NCBI RefSeq assembly: GCF_014701095.1
Contig: NZ_AP023439.1
Location: 5,134,001-5,198,000, forward strand
DNA: 64,000 bases
Direction: 5' to 3'
DNA from: Streptomyces tuirus
GTDB lineage: Bacteria > Actinomycetota > Actinomycetes > Streptomycetales > Streptomycetaceae
This document shows positions 20,538 to 29,708 of the stretch, piece after piece. The position numbers and the translations under genes are program-made. A model generated the notes under the pieces. The model had not been told where the DNA came from. It worked only from the letters and a program-made list of their open reading frames with translations, and made no database searches. Numbering within the stretch: the stretch's first letter is position 1; every line of letters begins with the position of its first letter.

Positions 20538-21533
20538 CTAGCGCGCGTCCACGTGCTGGAAGTCGACGGCCGTGATCCGGGTGGCCTTCGGGGTCAGTTC
20601 GGCCAGGCCCTGGCCCTCGAACCTGTCGGTGATCAGGGGGCCCCTGGTGGCGCCGAACGCGGACTGCTCCTTGCTGGGCACGAGGGCCGCGCTGGAGCGG
20701 TAGGGCTCCTTGAGCAGGGATTCCTGCTTGTGCGCGGCCGGGAACAGGGCGAGGACGCCGCCGTCGGCCGTCCGCAGGGCGTAGACGCTCGGGTCGGCCG
20801 GGGTGTTGGCGAAGAACATCTTCGTGGCCATGCCGTCGGCCGCGCCCTCCTTGCTGCTCCGCTGGTAGGTCTTCTTCGCGTTCTCCACCGGCTTGGTGGA
20901 GGTCAGGGCGGCGCCCTTCTTCTTGCCGCCGGTCTGGAGGAGGTCCTCGTAGGCGGCGCCGATGTCGGCGGGGGCGAACTTGCCGACCTTGGTGCCGGGG
21001 TTCGCGGCTTCGGCGAGGCCGTGCTTGTCGATGGCCGGCTCGGGGAGGGGTTCGCCGCTGTCGGCCCACAGGGAGAGCACCATCTTGTGGGTGCCGCCCA
21101 CCTTGTCGAAGACCAGCAGCACGCTGTTCTCACTGTCGTCGCTGGACGTCGCCCGGACGGCGAACCAGGTGGCGGTGCCCTTCTCGGGGATCAGGTACTG
21201 GCGGTCCCGGTAGGAGAAGGGCTTGGCGTAGGCCTTCTGCTCCTTGGACGGCCAGGTCTCGACGAGGGTGTAGGTGGCCTTGTCCATGGCGTAGACCTGG
21301 CCGGCCTCGACCGTGGCCAAGAGCTTCTCGTCCTGGGTCGCGTTGGCCTTGTTGTTGACCTGCTCGTAGTGGTCGGCGATCTTCTTGGCCTCCGCCTGGC
21401 TGACCACGCCCTGCGGTTTGCCGTCGGCTGCCTTGCCGTCGTCCGGTCCGGTGCCGCCGCCGCACGCGGTCAGCGCGAGGGCGGTCGTGGCACCGATGGC
21501 GGCGGTCTTGAGACGGGTGGTGTGGGGGGACAT
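20538..21533 (-). CDS. Putative lipoprotein of unknown function
   Basis: A 331-aa exported lipoprotein. The signal is MSPHTTRLKTAAIGATTALA with lipobox LTAC-G, so the mature N-terminus is a lipidated Cys. The mature part is a soluble two-part domain (ADHYEQVNNKANATQDEKLLATVE, then KMVLSLWADSGEPLP). I do not recognise a named family. GGAG about 11 nt upstream supports the ATG at 21533. Homologues appear common in Streptomyces, but no role can be given. Confidence 0.82.
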   Translation of the reverse strand: MSPHTTRLKTAAIGATTALALTACGGGTGPDDGKAADGKPQGVVSQAEAKKIADHYEQVNNKANATQDEKLLATVEAGQVYAMDKATYTLVETWPSKEQKAYAKPFSYRDRQYLIPEKGTATWFAVRATSSDDSENSVLLVFDKVGGTHKMVLSLWADSGEPLPEPAIDKHGLAEAANPGTKVGKFAPADIGAAYEDLLQTGGKKKGAALTSTKPVENAKKTYQRSSKEGAADGMATKMFFANTPADPSVYALRTADGGVLALFPAAHKQESLLKEPYRSSAALVPSKEQSAFGATRGPLITDRFEGQGLAELTPKATRITAVDFQHVDAR

Positions 21534-21622
21534 GCGGTGCTGATCTCCTTCAGGGCCACGGAGGGTGACTGCGTCCTGAAGGACAGTAGTCACCCTGCAT
21601 GGACATGACGGAGTCGGGGTCT

Positions 21623-22561
21623 CTACGCCAGCAGCCCGGACGACTTCCACAGGCGGCGTCCGACGCCCCGGAGCACGCCGATGTCGTCGAGGAAGTCGGT
21701 CAGCCGCTTGGAGCCGTTCTGCATGACCTCCCGGCGGTGGCCGCTCGCGCGGACCTGGGCGAGGGCCTCCCGCTTGTCCAGGCCCACGTTGGTGTAGACG
21801 TCCGGGTTCACGAAGGCCACCGAGAAGACGCGGGCGAACTCGCCGGAGGTGATGCGGGTGAACTCCTGGGACCACTTGGGGGCCGTCACCATCTGGCGGC
21901 GGAGTTCCTCACGGGCGTAGCGGACGTGGCGGGCCTCCTCCACGACGTGGATGCGGGTGACGCCGCGGATCAGCGTCTGGACACGCTCGTCGGGGAACGT
22001 CAGGCGCTGCATCCAGTCGAGGACCTCCTCGCCGAGGAGGGTGGCGGTGAAGGAGCCGGGGGTGGTGGAGATGGTCTTGAACAGGCGGCCCAAGTGCTGG
22101 TGGGCGCGGCTGACCGGGTACCAGGGAGTGCCGCCGTGGGAGATCAGGCGGGCGAACATCTTGGAGTGGCGGCACTCGTCCTCGATCTCCGTGAGGGCGT
22201 AGCGCACATGCGCGCTCGTCGCCGCCTTGTCGTAGATGTGCCGGACCAGCAGCTGCATAAGGATGATCTCGAACCAGATGCCCAGGGAGGCCAGGGCCGC
22301 CGCCTCGTGCTGGGAGAGCAGGATGCGCTGCTCCTCGCCCATGCGCTTCCAGAGCGGGGTGTCGTAGAGCGAGACCAGCTCCGGGGGCCAGAACCACTTG
22401 CCCTCCTCGAAGGGCGCGTCCCAGTCCAGCTCCTTGTCCGGATCGAAGGAGTGCTTGGCGGAGGAGTCCAGCAGCCGCTGGGCCACCTGCTCCCGGTCCT
22501 TGAGCAGGCCGAGGGCATCGCGCAGGCCGTCGAGCGCGTCGGCTTCCGTCAGGGTCGTCAT
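21623..22561 (-). CDS. AurF-like diiron N-oxygenase/hydroxylase
   Basis: A 312-aa all-helical ferritin-like protein with two diiron ligand motifs, EIEDECRHSKMF and HVVEEARHVRYAREEL, plus an upstream Glu region (EIILMQLLVRHIYD). This matches the AurF family (p-aminobenzoate N-oxygenase type), which oxidises amines or activates C-H bonds. The ATG at 22561 (MTTLTEA) follows GAGGTGGG; the open frame upstream to 22708 is not conserved-looking. The substrate is unknown. TetR 1.2 kb downstream may regulate it. Confidence 0.83.
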   Translation of the reverse strand: MTTLTEADALDGLRDALGLLKDREQVAQRLLDSSAKHSFDPDKELDWDAPFEEGKWFWPPELVSLYDTPLWKRMGEEQRILLSQHEAAALASLGIWFEIILMQLLVRHIYDKAATSAHVRYALTEIEDECRHSKMFARLISHGGTPWYPVSRAHQHLGRLFKTISTTPGSFTATLLGEEVLDWMQRLTFPDERVQTLIRGVTRIHVVEEARHVRYAREELRRQMVTAPKWSQEFTRITSGEFARVFSVAFVNPDVYTNVGLDKREALAQVRASGHRREVMQNGSKRLTDFLDDIGVLRGVGRRLWKSSGLLA

Positions 22562-22724
22562 GGCTGCCCACCTCGTTGTGCACACGTCACTGTCCCCCTT
22601 ATGAGACTGCCTGTCAGCAAGCTCGTCAATCCCCCGCGCACCACTTGTTGACCCGGTGTCTATCTCGTAGGAGCCTGCGAGTCCGCCGACCTTCGACCCG
22701 TACGCCATGGAACCGAAGTGGTCG

Positions 22725-23228
22725 TCAGGGGGCGCAGCCCAGGCCCTCCGGGACCTCGCCGAGCAGCGGTGTCGCCCCCTGGGGCGGGAACGAGGTCCGC
22801 AGGGTGAAGGCGTACGGTGTCGGGCCGTGCGTGCGCACGTGCAGCACGCGGGACTCCGCCTCGGCGACCGAGGGGCGGTGGCCCGCCGGGACCCACCAGA
22901 GGGCGACCATGGCCTCCTGGACGCGTTCGAACCAGTTGCGCCGGCGGGCGAGCATCTCCCGGTGCCGGCCCTGGTACATGTACGCGGTCAGGGCGTCCTT
23001 GTCGCGCCACACCGACATGTTGATGATCAGCCAGGAGTCGCCGAAGACGGGCACGTCCGTGGCGTCGCCGCTCTCGCTCTGGAGGCGCCAGACGAAACCG
23101 TCGGCCCCGTCCGCGTCCGCGTTCACCGGGTCGAGGCTGTCGACGAAGTCCTTCAACTGCGGGGAGTCCAAAGGGGCCTTGAGGCGGCCGAGATTGACCT
23201 GGGCGAGTTCGTACGCTGGCTCAGTCAT
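22725..23228 (-). CDS. DUF3291-like protein
   Basis: A 167-aa protein. YELAQVNLGRLKAPLDSP at the start, FGDSWLIINMSVWRDKDALTAYMYQGRHREMLARRR in the middle and WWVPAGHRPSVAEAESRV near the end match the DUF3291 dimeric alpha/beta-barrel family (monooxygenase-like fold). Function is not established for the family. The gene stands alone, with both neighbours on the same strand. Confidence 0.85.
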   Translation of the reverse strand: MTEPAYELAQVNLGRLKAPLDSPQLKDFVDSLDPVNADADGADGFVWRLQSESGDATDVPVFGDSWLIINMSVWRDKDALTAYMYQGRHREMLARRRNWFERVQEAMVALWWVPAGHRPSVAEAESRVLHVRTHGPTPYAFTLRTSFPPQGATPLLGEVPEGLGCAP

Positions 23229-23300
23229 GAACCGGACGGTAGGTCGGGCGCCGTGAATGCCGGTAGCCCCGTCTCAGTAATCGGGCGGTCGTGGCGGGCC

Positions 23301-24776
23301 TCAACCGGACGGCTGCGCAGGGGACTTCAGCACCGCCTCCATCACCGCCCGGGCGATCGGCGCCGCGTCACCGCCCCCGCTGATGTGCCCGCGGTCCGTC
23401 TCCGCGTCCTCCACGACGACCGCGACCGCCACCCGCGGCGCCAGATCGCGATCGCCCTGCGCCCAGGAGACGAACCAGGCGTACGGCGTACCGGAGTTGC
23501 CGAGGCCGTGCTGGGCGGTGCCGGTCTTGCCGCCGACCTTGGCGCCGCGGATTGCGGCGTGGCGGCCGGTGCCGTTCTCGACCACGTCCCGCATCATCGC
23601 CCGCAGCCGGACGGCCGTGGACGGGTACATCGCCTGCCGGATCGCCCGTGAGCCGGCCGTCGCCAGGGTGCTGCCGCCCGGCCGGGTCGTGCGCTCCACC
23701 AGGTAGGGGTCCCGCACCTGACCGCCGTTGGCCACCGCCGCCGCGACCATCGCCATCTGCAGCGGTGTGGCGCGGGTGTTGTACTGGCCGATCGACGACA
23801 GGGCCAGCTGCGCCTGGTCGAGGCTGGTGTCGAAGGTGGACCGGGCCACCGGGAAGGGGACTCTCAGCTCCCCGTTGCCGAAGCCGAAGGCGTGCGCCGT
23901 GGCCGTCATGTCCGCGAGCCCCACCTCCACGCCGAGCTTGGCGAACACCGTGTTGCAGGAGAACGTGAAGGCCTCCCGGACGGAGGCGTTCGCGCAGCCC
24001 TTCGACGCGTTCGTCAGGCGGGTGCGCGTCCCGGGCAGCGGGTAGGGGTCGGGGGTGTCGGTCGGCGCTTCGATGTCGGTGACCACACCGGCGTCCAGGG
24101 CGGCGGCCGCGGTGACGACCTTGAAGGTCGAGCCCGGCGGATACGTCTGCCGCACCGCCCGGTTGAGCATCGGGCGGTCCTTGTCGGCGGTGAGCCGCGA
24201 CCAGGCCCGGGCCGCCGCCGAACCGTTGCCGGACAGCGGCTGGGGGTCGTAGGACGGGGCGGACACCAGGGCCAGGATCCGGCCGGTCGACGGCTCCAGC
24301 GCCGCCACCGCGCCCTTGTGGCCCGCGAGCCCCCGGTACGCGGCCTCCTGGGCGGCGGGGTGGAGTGTCGTGACGACGTCTCCGCCGGCGTTGCGCGCCC
24401 GCGTGAAGTCGTTCCACAGCGGGAACGGCGCGAGCATCGGATCCGCGCCGGACAGCACGCCGTCCTCGGTGTTCTCCAGGAGCGTCGTCCCGTACAGCTG
24501 GGAGGCGAAGCCGGTGACCGGGGCGTACATCGGGCCGTCCGTGTAGGTCCGTTCGTAGCGGAGGTGCTCGCGGGTGTCACGGGAGCCGGTGACGGGCCGC
24601 CCGCCGACCAGGATGTCCCCGCGGGGCTGCTCGTAGCGGGTGATGTCGGGGCGCCGGTTGCCCGGGTTCCGGTCGTACGACGGCGCCTGGACGACCTGGA
24701 CGCGGGCGGCGTTCAGCAGCAGGGCCACCAGCAGCAGGGCGCAGAAGTACCCGGCGTGCCGGATGTGCCGGGTCAC
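23301..24776 (-). CDS. Class B penicillin-binding protein (transpeptidase)
   Basis: A 491-aa membrane-anchored PBP with a single N-terminal TM (about 9-24), a short dimerisation region and a transpeptidase domain. The active-site motifs are STFK (Ser216-Lys219), SCN (273-275) and KTG (417-419). GTG at 24776 overlaps the TGA of the upstream FtsW-like gene (GTGA). SEDS protein and class B PBP form a glycosyltransferase/transpeptidase pair, so this one cross-links peptidoglycan made by its SEDS partner. It is short for FtsI and fits the PbpA-like PBPs of actinobacteria. Confidence 0.95.
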   Translation of the reverse strand: MTRHIRHAGYFCALLLVALLLNAARVQVVQAPSYDRNPGNRRPDITRYEQPRGDILVGGRPVTGSRDTREHLRYERTYTDGPMYAPVTGFASQLYGTTLLENTEDGVLSGADPMLAPFPLWNDFTRARNAGGDVVTTLHPAAQEAAYRGLAGHKGAVAALEPSTGRILALVSAPSYDPQPLSGNGSAAARAWSRLTADKDRPMLNRAVRQTYPPGSTFKVVTAAAALDAGVVTDIEAPTDTPDPYPLPGTRTRLTNASKGCANASVREAFTFSCNTVFAKLGVEVGLADMTATAHAFGFGNGELRVPFPVARSTFDTSLDQAQLALSSIGQYNTRATPLQMAMVAAAVANGGQVRDPYLVERTTRPGGSTLATAGSRAIRQAMYPSTAVRLRAMMRDVVENGTGRHAAIRGAKVGGKTGTAQHGLGNSGTPYAWFVSWAQGDRDLAPRVAVAVVVEDAETDRGHISGGGDAAPIARAVMEAVLKSPAQPSG

Positions 24777-26137
24777 CGGGCGTCCTGCCCGTCGTAGCTG
24801 CGCCGGGCCGAGTCGCTCACCCGCACCAGCAGCGCCACGATCGCCCAGTTGGTGACCACCGACGAGCCGCCCTGCGCGAGGAACGGCATCGCCATGCCGG
24901 TCAGCGGGATCAGCCCGGTCACACCGCCCGCGATCACGAACACCTGGAGCGCCACCAGCGTGGCCAGGCCGACCGCGAGCAGCCGGCCGAACGGCTCGCG
25001 CTGCGCGAGGCCCGCGCGGAAGCCGCGCTCCACCAGCAGGCCGTAGAGGAGGAAGACGGCGCCGATGCCGGCCAGGCCGAGTTCCTCGCCCGCGGTGGCC
25101 AGGATGAAGTCCGACTTCACGGCGAAGCCGATGAGGACGGAGTGGCCGAGCCCCAGGCCCGTGCCGAGCATGCCGCCCTCCGCGAAGGCGAACAGCGACT
25201 GGGCGAGCTGGTTCGCGCCCTCGCCCGCCTCGATGGAGGCGAAGGGGTCCAGCCAGGTCTCGATCCTGCTGTGCACGTGCGGCTCCAGCCGGCCGACCGC
25301 GACCGCGCCCAGCACGGCCAGCAGCAGGCCGACCGCGATCCAGCCGGTGCGGCCGGTGGCGACGTAGAGGAGGACCACGAACAGGCCGAAGAACAGCAGC
25401 GACGTGCCGAGGTCGCGCTCCAGGACCAGCACGCCGACGCTCACCAACCAGACGGCGACGATCGGGCCGAGGACCCGCCCGGTGGGGAGCTGGAGCTTCC
25501 AGATGCGGCGGCCCGTGTAGGCGAGGGCGTTGCGGTTCGCCGCCAGGTACGCGGCGAAGAACACCGCCAGCAGCACCTTCGCGAACTCGCCCGGCTGGAT
25601 GGAGAACCCGGCGATCCGGATCCAGAGGCGGGCCCCGTTCACCGCTGGGAACAGGATCGGCAGCGTGAGCAGGATCAGCGCCGCGACCACGCACACGTAC
25701 GTGTAGCGCTGGAGCACCCGGTGGTCGCGCAGCAGCAGGACGACCAGGATGAACAGCGCCACGCCCAGCGTCGACCACACCAGCTGGGCCGGTGCCGCCC
25801 GGTCGCCCGGGGTCTCCAGATCCAGCCGGTAGATCAGCACCAGCCCCAGCCCGTTCAGCAGCACCCCGATCGGCAGGAGCAGGGGGTCGGCGTACGGGGC
25901 CCGCAGGCGTACCGCCAGATGGGCCAGCAGCGCCAGGACGCCGAGGCCGGCGCCGTAGCCGGCGGCGCCGGGCGGCAGCGCCCCGTGCCGGGCGAGGCCC
26001 ACGGCGCAGTAGCCGTACACCGACAGCAGGACGGCCAGCACGATGAGGGCGAGTTCGATGCCCCGGCGCCGGGGGAGGCGGCGGACGGCGGGCGCGGGCG
26101 GGTCTGCCGTCGCCACGGTGATTCCGGCCTTGCTCAT
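24773..26137 (-). CDS. FtsW/RodA/SpoVE-family (SEDS) peptidoglycan polymerase
   Basis: A 454-aa polytopic protein with about 12 hydrophobic segments. SEDS landmarks are VNGARLWIRIAGFSIQPGEFAKVLL, VLERDLGTSLLFFGLF (the catalytic Asp region), LFAFAEGGMLGTGLGLG and the C-terminal GVTGLIPLTGMAMPFLAQGGSS. It polymerises lipid II glycan chains with the coupled class B PBP. The pair could serve division, lateral growth or sporulation. FtsW in Streptomyces lies in the dcw cluster, so this is a second SEDS system. Confidence 0.95.
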   Translation of the reverse strand: MSKAGITVATADPPAPAVRRLPRRRGIELALIVLAVLLSVYGYCAVGLARHGALPPGAAGYGAGLGVLALLAHLAVRLRAPYADPLLLPIGVLLNGLGLVLIYRLDLETPGDRAAPAQLVWSTLGVALFILVVLLLRDHRVLQRYTYVCVVAALILLTLPILFPAVNGARLWIRIAGFSIQPGEFAKVLLAVFFAAYLAANRNALAYTGRRIWKLQLPTGRVLGPIVAVWLVSVGVLVLERDLGTSLLFFGLFVVLLYVATGRTGWIAVGLLLAVLGAVAVGRLEPHVHSRIETWLDPFASIEAGEGANQLAQSLFAFAEGGMLGTGLGLGHSVLIGFAVKSDFILATAGEELGLAGIGAVFLLYGLLVERGFRAGLAQREPFGRLLAVGLATLVALQVFVIAGGVTGLIPLTGMAMPFLAQGGSSVVTNWAIVALLVRVSDSARRSYDGQDAR

Positions 26138-26189
26138 GTCCGGAACCTACCCAAACCGTCCGTCTTGTGTGCCTCTGGGTGACGGAGTG

Positions 26190-26792
26190 TCAGCACCAGC
26201 GTGGGGCGGGGCCGATGTTGTCGATGTACCGGGCCGCGCCCCAGGCCCAGGTGCCGTCCGTCAGCAGGTACCAGAGCGGATTGCCCTGTACGGTCTCGCC
26301 GCCCGTCTTGCAGAAGATGTTGACGATGTCGCCCCGGTGGGCGTACCGGATGATCTGCGAACCGCGGTTCGGGGCGCTGCGCAGCGCCAGGGTGTTCGCG
26401 GTGACGACGCCGCGGTAGGGGCCCTGGTTGTCGTGGCTGTGGTTGCCGCTGTTCCAGCTGTTCGAGTTCTGGTTGCCGTTGCCGCCGTTGCCGCCGTTGC
26501 CTCCGCCGTTGCCTCCGCCGTTGCCGTTTCCGTTGCCTCCGCCGTTGCCGTTTCCGTTGCCTCCGCCGTTGCCTCCGGAGCCGCCGTTCCAGCCGCTCTG
26601 GCCTTGGTTGCCGTTGCCGTTGCCGCCGCTCGGGTCCTGCCAGTTGTTGCCGTTGCTGTTGCCGTTGCTGTTTCCGTTGCCCCCGCTCGGGTCCCAGTCG
26701 TCGTACGTGGTGGCGGCGGCGGGCGTGATGGCGGCCGCTGCGGCGAGGAGCCCGGCGACGGTGGCTATGGAGAGACGGGTGCGCAGGGACAT
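26190..26792 (-). CDS. Secreted SH3-like domain protein with Asn/Gly-rich repeat linker
   Basis: A 200-aa exported protein. The signal peptide ends near AAAITPAAA (about 28). A low-complexity Gly/Asn/Ser tract (about 30-125, imperfect GGNGNGN units) follows, then a C-terminal bacterial SH3-like domain (YRGVVTANTLALRSAPNRGS, GDIVNIFCKTGGE, WYLLTDGTWAWGAARYI). It may bind the cell wall. GGAGGT 7 nt upstream selects the ATG at 26792 over that at 26807. The repeat tract may vary in length among strains. Confidence 0.85.
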   Translation of the reverse strand: MSLRTRLSIATVAGLLAAAAAITPAAATTYDDWDPSGGNGNSNGNSNGNNWQDPSGGNGNGNQGQSGWNGGSGGNGGGNGNGNGGGNGNGNGGGNGGGNGGNGGNGNQNSNSWNSGNHSHDNQGPYRGVVTANTLALRSAPNRGSQIIRYAHRGDIVNIFCKTGGETVQGNPLWYLLTDGTWAWGAARYIDNIGPAPRWC

Positions 26793-26905
26793 GGGGGTTA
26801 CCTCCATGTGGGGCGAAGGTGCCGAAGCTGACTAATCGCCACATTAGGAGCGCCCGGAGGGTGCCGCCCTTCACGCTGGGCCATAGGAGGACGCTCCCCG
26901 GACGC

Positions 26906-28153
26906 TCACTCCGCCGCGAGTTCGAGCCTGGCCACCGCCCCGCCGTCCGGCGCGTTCGCGAACTCCAGCCGTGCCCCCAGCACCTCGGCCTGCCCCCGCG
27001 CGATGGTCAGCCCGAGCCCGTGCCCCCGCGCACCGCCCTCCGTCCGGAACCGCTGCGGCCCGTGCGCGACGAGGTACTCCGGGAAGCCGTCCCCGTGGTC
27101 GCGAACGGTCACCACCGGACCGTCCACGGTCAGCACCACGGGCCCACGCCCGTGCTTGTGCGCGTTCGCCACGAGATTGCCCAGCACCCGCTCCAGCCGC
27201 CGCCGGTCCGTCTCCACGGCCACGTCCCGTACGACCCTGACCTCCGTGTCGCTCCCCGCCGCCCGCACCGCCCGCTCGGCCAGCGGCCCCAGTTGCTCGG
27301 TGTCCAGCTCCACCCGCTCCCGGCCGGTGTCCAGCCGGGAGATCTCCAGCAGGTCCTCGGTGAGGGTGCGCAGCGCCGCCACCCGGTCCCGGACCAGTTC
27401 CGTCGGACGGCCCGGGGGGAGCAGTTCGGCCGCCGCGTGCAGCCCGGTCAGCGGCGTGCGCAGCTCATGCGCGACATCCGCCGTGAACCGCTGCTCGGCG
27501 AGCAGCTTGCCCTGGAGCGAGGCCGCCATGGAGTCCAGGGCGGCGGCGACCGCGGCCACCTCGTCCGGCGGACCGGCCTTGGTACGCGGGCCCGTGCGGG
27601 GGTCGTTGACGCGCGCGTCCAGATCTCCCGCGCTGATCCGCCGGGCCACCAGCGCCGTGGTGTGCAGCCGCCGCGTCACCCGCGTCACCGCGAACGCGCC
27701 GACCAGCAGCGTCGCCCCGATCGCCAGGCCCGACGACCACAGGATCGCCCGGTCGAGGCCCTCGATCGTCCGGGCCTGCTGGGAGTAGTCGACCGCGACG
27801 GCCAGCGCCCGCTCGCCGTCGACCGGACCCGCCGCCCACATGGTGGGGCGTCCCGCGCGGTCGGCGACCATCGTGCCGTGGTCCCCGGCCACCGCCAGGT
27901 CCCGCAGCTCCCGCGGCAGCTCCGGCGGGTCCACGCCGGCTCCCCGGGACAGGGTGTCCCCGGCCTCGTACCGTTCCGTCGCCTCCGTCAGCCGCTGCAA
28001 CGCCTGGTCACGGGCCTTGCCGACGGTCTGGTTCGTCACCTGCACATGCACCAGGACGCCGAGCAGGGCCGCCAGCGCGCAGCACATCACCGCGATGAAG
28101 ACGGCGGCCTTCACCGCCAGCGTCCCGGACCACTGGGGGAGCACCGGTCTCAT
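26906..28153 (-). CDS. Sensor histidine kinase paired with a lipoprotein, no response regulator adjacent
   Basis: A 415-aa kinase with TM1 (about 13-38), an extracellular loop of about 100 residues, TM2 (about 137-157) and HAMP. The H-box is TADVAHELRTPLTGL (His229), with N-box NLVANAHKHG and G-boxes RDHGDGFPE and GHGLGLTIA. Its ATG overlaps the stop of the upstream lipoprotein (ATGA). The layout resembles the CseA-CseC arrangement, in which a lipoprotein modulates the kinase, but no regulator gene is present on either side. It is an orphan by position. Confidence 0.9.
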   Translation of the reverse strand: MRPVLPQWSGTLAVKAAVFIAVMCCALAALLGVLVHVQVTNQTVGKARDQALQRLTEATERYEAGDTLSRGAGVDPPELPRELRDLAVAGDHGTMVADRAGRPTMWAAGPVDGERALAVAVDYSQQARTIEGLDRAILWSSGLAIGATLLVGAFAVTRVTRRLHTTALVARRISAGDLDARVNDPRTGPRTKAGPPDEVAAVAAALDSMAASLQGKLLAEQRFTADVAHELRTPLTGLHAAAELLPPGRPTELVRDRVAALRTLTEDLLEISRLDTGRERVELDTEQLGPLAERAVRAAGSDTEVRVVRDVAVETDRRRLERVLGNLVANAHKHGRGPVVLTVDGPVVTVRDHGDGFPEYLVAHGPQRFRTEGGARGHGLGLTIARGQAEVLGARLEFANAPDGGAVARLELAAE

Positions 28154-28932
28154 CCGCCACTCGCCGAGGGGGAGAGGGACGGGGAGGCGGACGGGGGAAG
28201 GCTGGGGGAACCGGAACCGGTGGGCGAGGATGCCGACGGGTGCCGGGAGTGCTTGCGGGAGCCGGTGCGCAGCATCTCGTCATGGGTGAGGAGCATGGCC
28301 CGCTGGTCCCGGTCCCAGGTCCACTGCAGGCGGTACTCGTAGCCCGCGACCTCCGACGGCGAGCGGATCACCAGGGAACGCCCGGCCAGCTCGACCCCGC
28401 TCAGCGCGTCCTCCCACCCCATCACCTGCACCAGCCGGTGCTTCTCGACGGTGTAGACGCGCACCGCGGTCGTCTTGCCCGGCAGCAGCGGGAAGCCCAG
28501 CGTCAGGTCGTCGTGCCCGTCGCCGGTCAGATCCCGGTAGTACGGCGTGAGCACCGGGCACTTCCCGTGCCCCGGGCCCTTGGCACAGTCGGCCATCTGG
28601 CGCTCGGTGTCCCGGTAGGGGGCCTTGGGGCCGTCGTAGTCGCCCGGGTTCCGGTCGATCTCGGCGCGGACGATGGAGACCGGGTTCACCCTGCGGATGT
28701 CGTCGCCGGGGACCTTCACCCCCTTGACCACCTCGGTGTTCACCTCGCCGATCTCGAAGGCCGGGCTGGACGCCGGCGTCAGCTCCGGCCAGAGCCGGGC
28801 CGGAGCCTGTGCCGTCGGGGTGGACCCCGCGCCCTCCAGCCCGCCGGCGTCCCCGCAGCCCACGGCGGCGGCCGTCAGGAGGGCGACGACGGCGAGGCGA
28901 CGGGCGGCCCGTCCGGGGCGGCTGAGGGGCAC
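28150..28932 (-). CDS. Lipoprotein coupled to an orphan sensor kinase
   Basis: A 260-aa exported protein. The signal region RRLAVVALLTAAAVGCGD has a lipobox (AVGC). The mature domain contains YYRDLTGDGHDDLTLGFPL, an FG-GAP/integrin-like Asp-rich turn, and LVQVMGWEDALSGVELAGRSLV; the tail is Ser/Pro-rich. GTG at 28932 follows AGGAG at short spacing. Coupling to the kinase suggests it acts as its extracytoplasmic accessory sensor, by analogy to CseA; this is inference. Confidence 0.78.
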   Translation of the reverse strand: MPLSRPGRAARRLAVVALLTAAAVGCGDAGGLEGAGSTPTAQAPARLWPELTPASSPAFEIGEVNTEVVKGVKVPGDDIRRVNPVSIVRAEIDRNPGDYDGPKAPYRDTERQMADCAKGPGHGKCPVLTPYYRDLTGDGHDDLTLGFPLLPGKTTAVRVYTVEKHRLVQVMGWEDALSGVELAGRSLVIRSPSEVAGYEYRLQWTWDRDQRAMLLTHDEMLRTGSRKHSRHPSASSPTGSGSPSLPPSASPSLSPSASGG

Positions 28933-29086
28933 TGCACTCCTGGCGTTTCATGGTGATCACACGGCGGGGACACGGCGGACGCGACCGTCGGCGGCGTGCA
29001 CCTGTCGGCCGCGTACACCTTATTCGTAGGGAAGTCCCATTTGCGCGAGAGGGTGGCCGTACGCGCACAGCCGTCCCCGTGCCGTG

Positions 29087-29590
29087 CTACTCGATGAGTT
29101 CCTCCAGCAGCCGTGCCGTGGCCAGCCCGGCCCGCAGGTACTCGACGAACAGATCGTTGTGCAGCGCCCAGGGCGAGCGCCGGGCCCGGATCAGCCGGAT
29201 CGCCTCCTCGGCGGAGCGGCCCTGGCGCATCAGCGCGTGCGCGACGACGAGACCGGAGCGGTTGTACCCGTGGTAACAGCGAACCAGGACCCTGCGGCCC
29301 TCGCCCAACGCCTCGCACGCGGCCTCGGCCAGCCGGATCACACCGGCGAGCTGCGTCCCGTCCAGCGGCCCGTCGGGGATCGGCCACACATGGTGCCGTA
29401 CGCCGGGATCGGGCCCGTGCCCCGGCAGCCGCAACAACGTCTGCACGAGATCGAACTCGTTCCGTACGACGGCGAACTCCAGGTGGCCCAAGGCCCCCGT
29501 GTACTCGTGACCGCCCATCCAGAGCCCGGGGACGACCTCGCTCCACGGCGTCTCCGGAGCGGGTACGTCGGGTTTACTGCGGGTACGCAC
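29087..29590 (-). CDS. Dual-specificity/tyrosine phosphatase-like protein
   Basis: A 167-aa protein with the CX5R signature of cysteine-dependent phosphatases in RVLVRCYHGYNRSGLVVA. The Cys and Arg are present, but the usual His before the Cys is Arg. WPIPDGPLDG stands where the general-acid Asp loop is expected. The GTG at 29590 has GGGGAGG 6 nt upstream. The longer frame to 29728 would run into the promoter region of the divergent NERD gene. The substrate is unknown. Confidence 0.8.
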   Translation of the reverse strand: MRTRSKPDVPAPETPWSEVVPGLWMGGHEYTGALGHLEFAVVRNEFDLVQTLLRLPGHGPDPGVRHHVWPIPDGPLDGTQLAGVIRLAEAACEALGEGRRVLVRCYHGYNRSGLVVAHALMRQGRSAEEAIRLIRARRSPWALHNDLFVEYLRAGLATARLLEELIE

Positions 29591-29708
29591 CGGCGCCTCC
29601 CCACCACTACCGCCCGAGGGTCCGCGGGCAGGCCCAACTCCTCTCAAAGGTAGCCGGGTTCTTGCCCCCGCAGCACCCCGCCTGTTCCCATGGAAGGGGT
29701 GATGGTGC

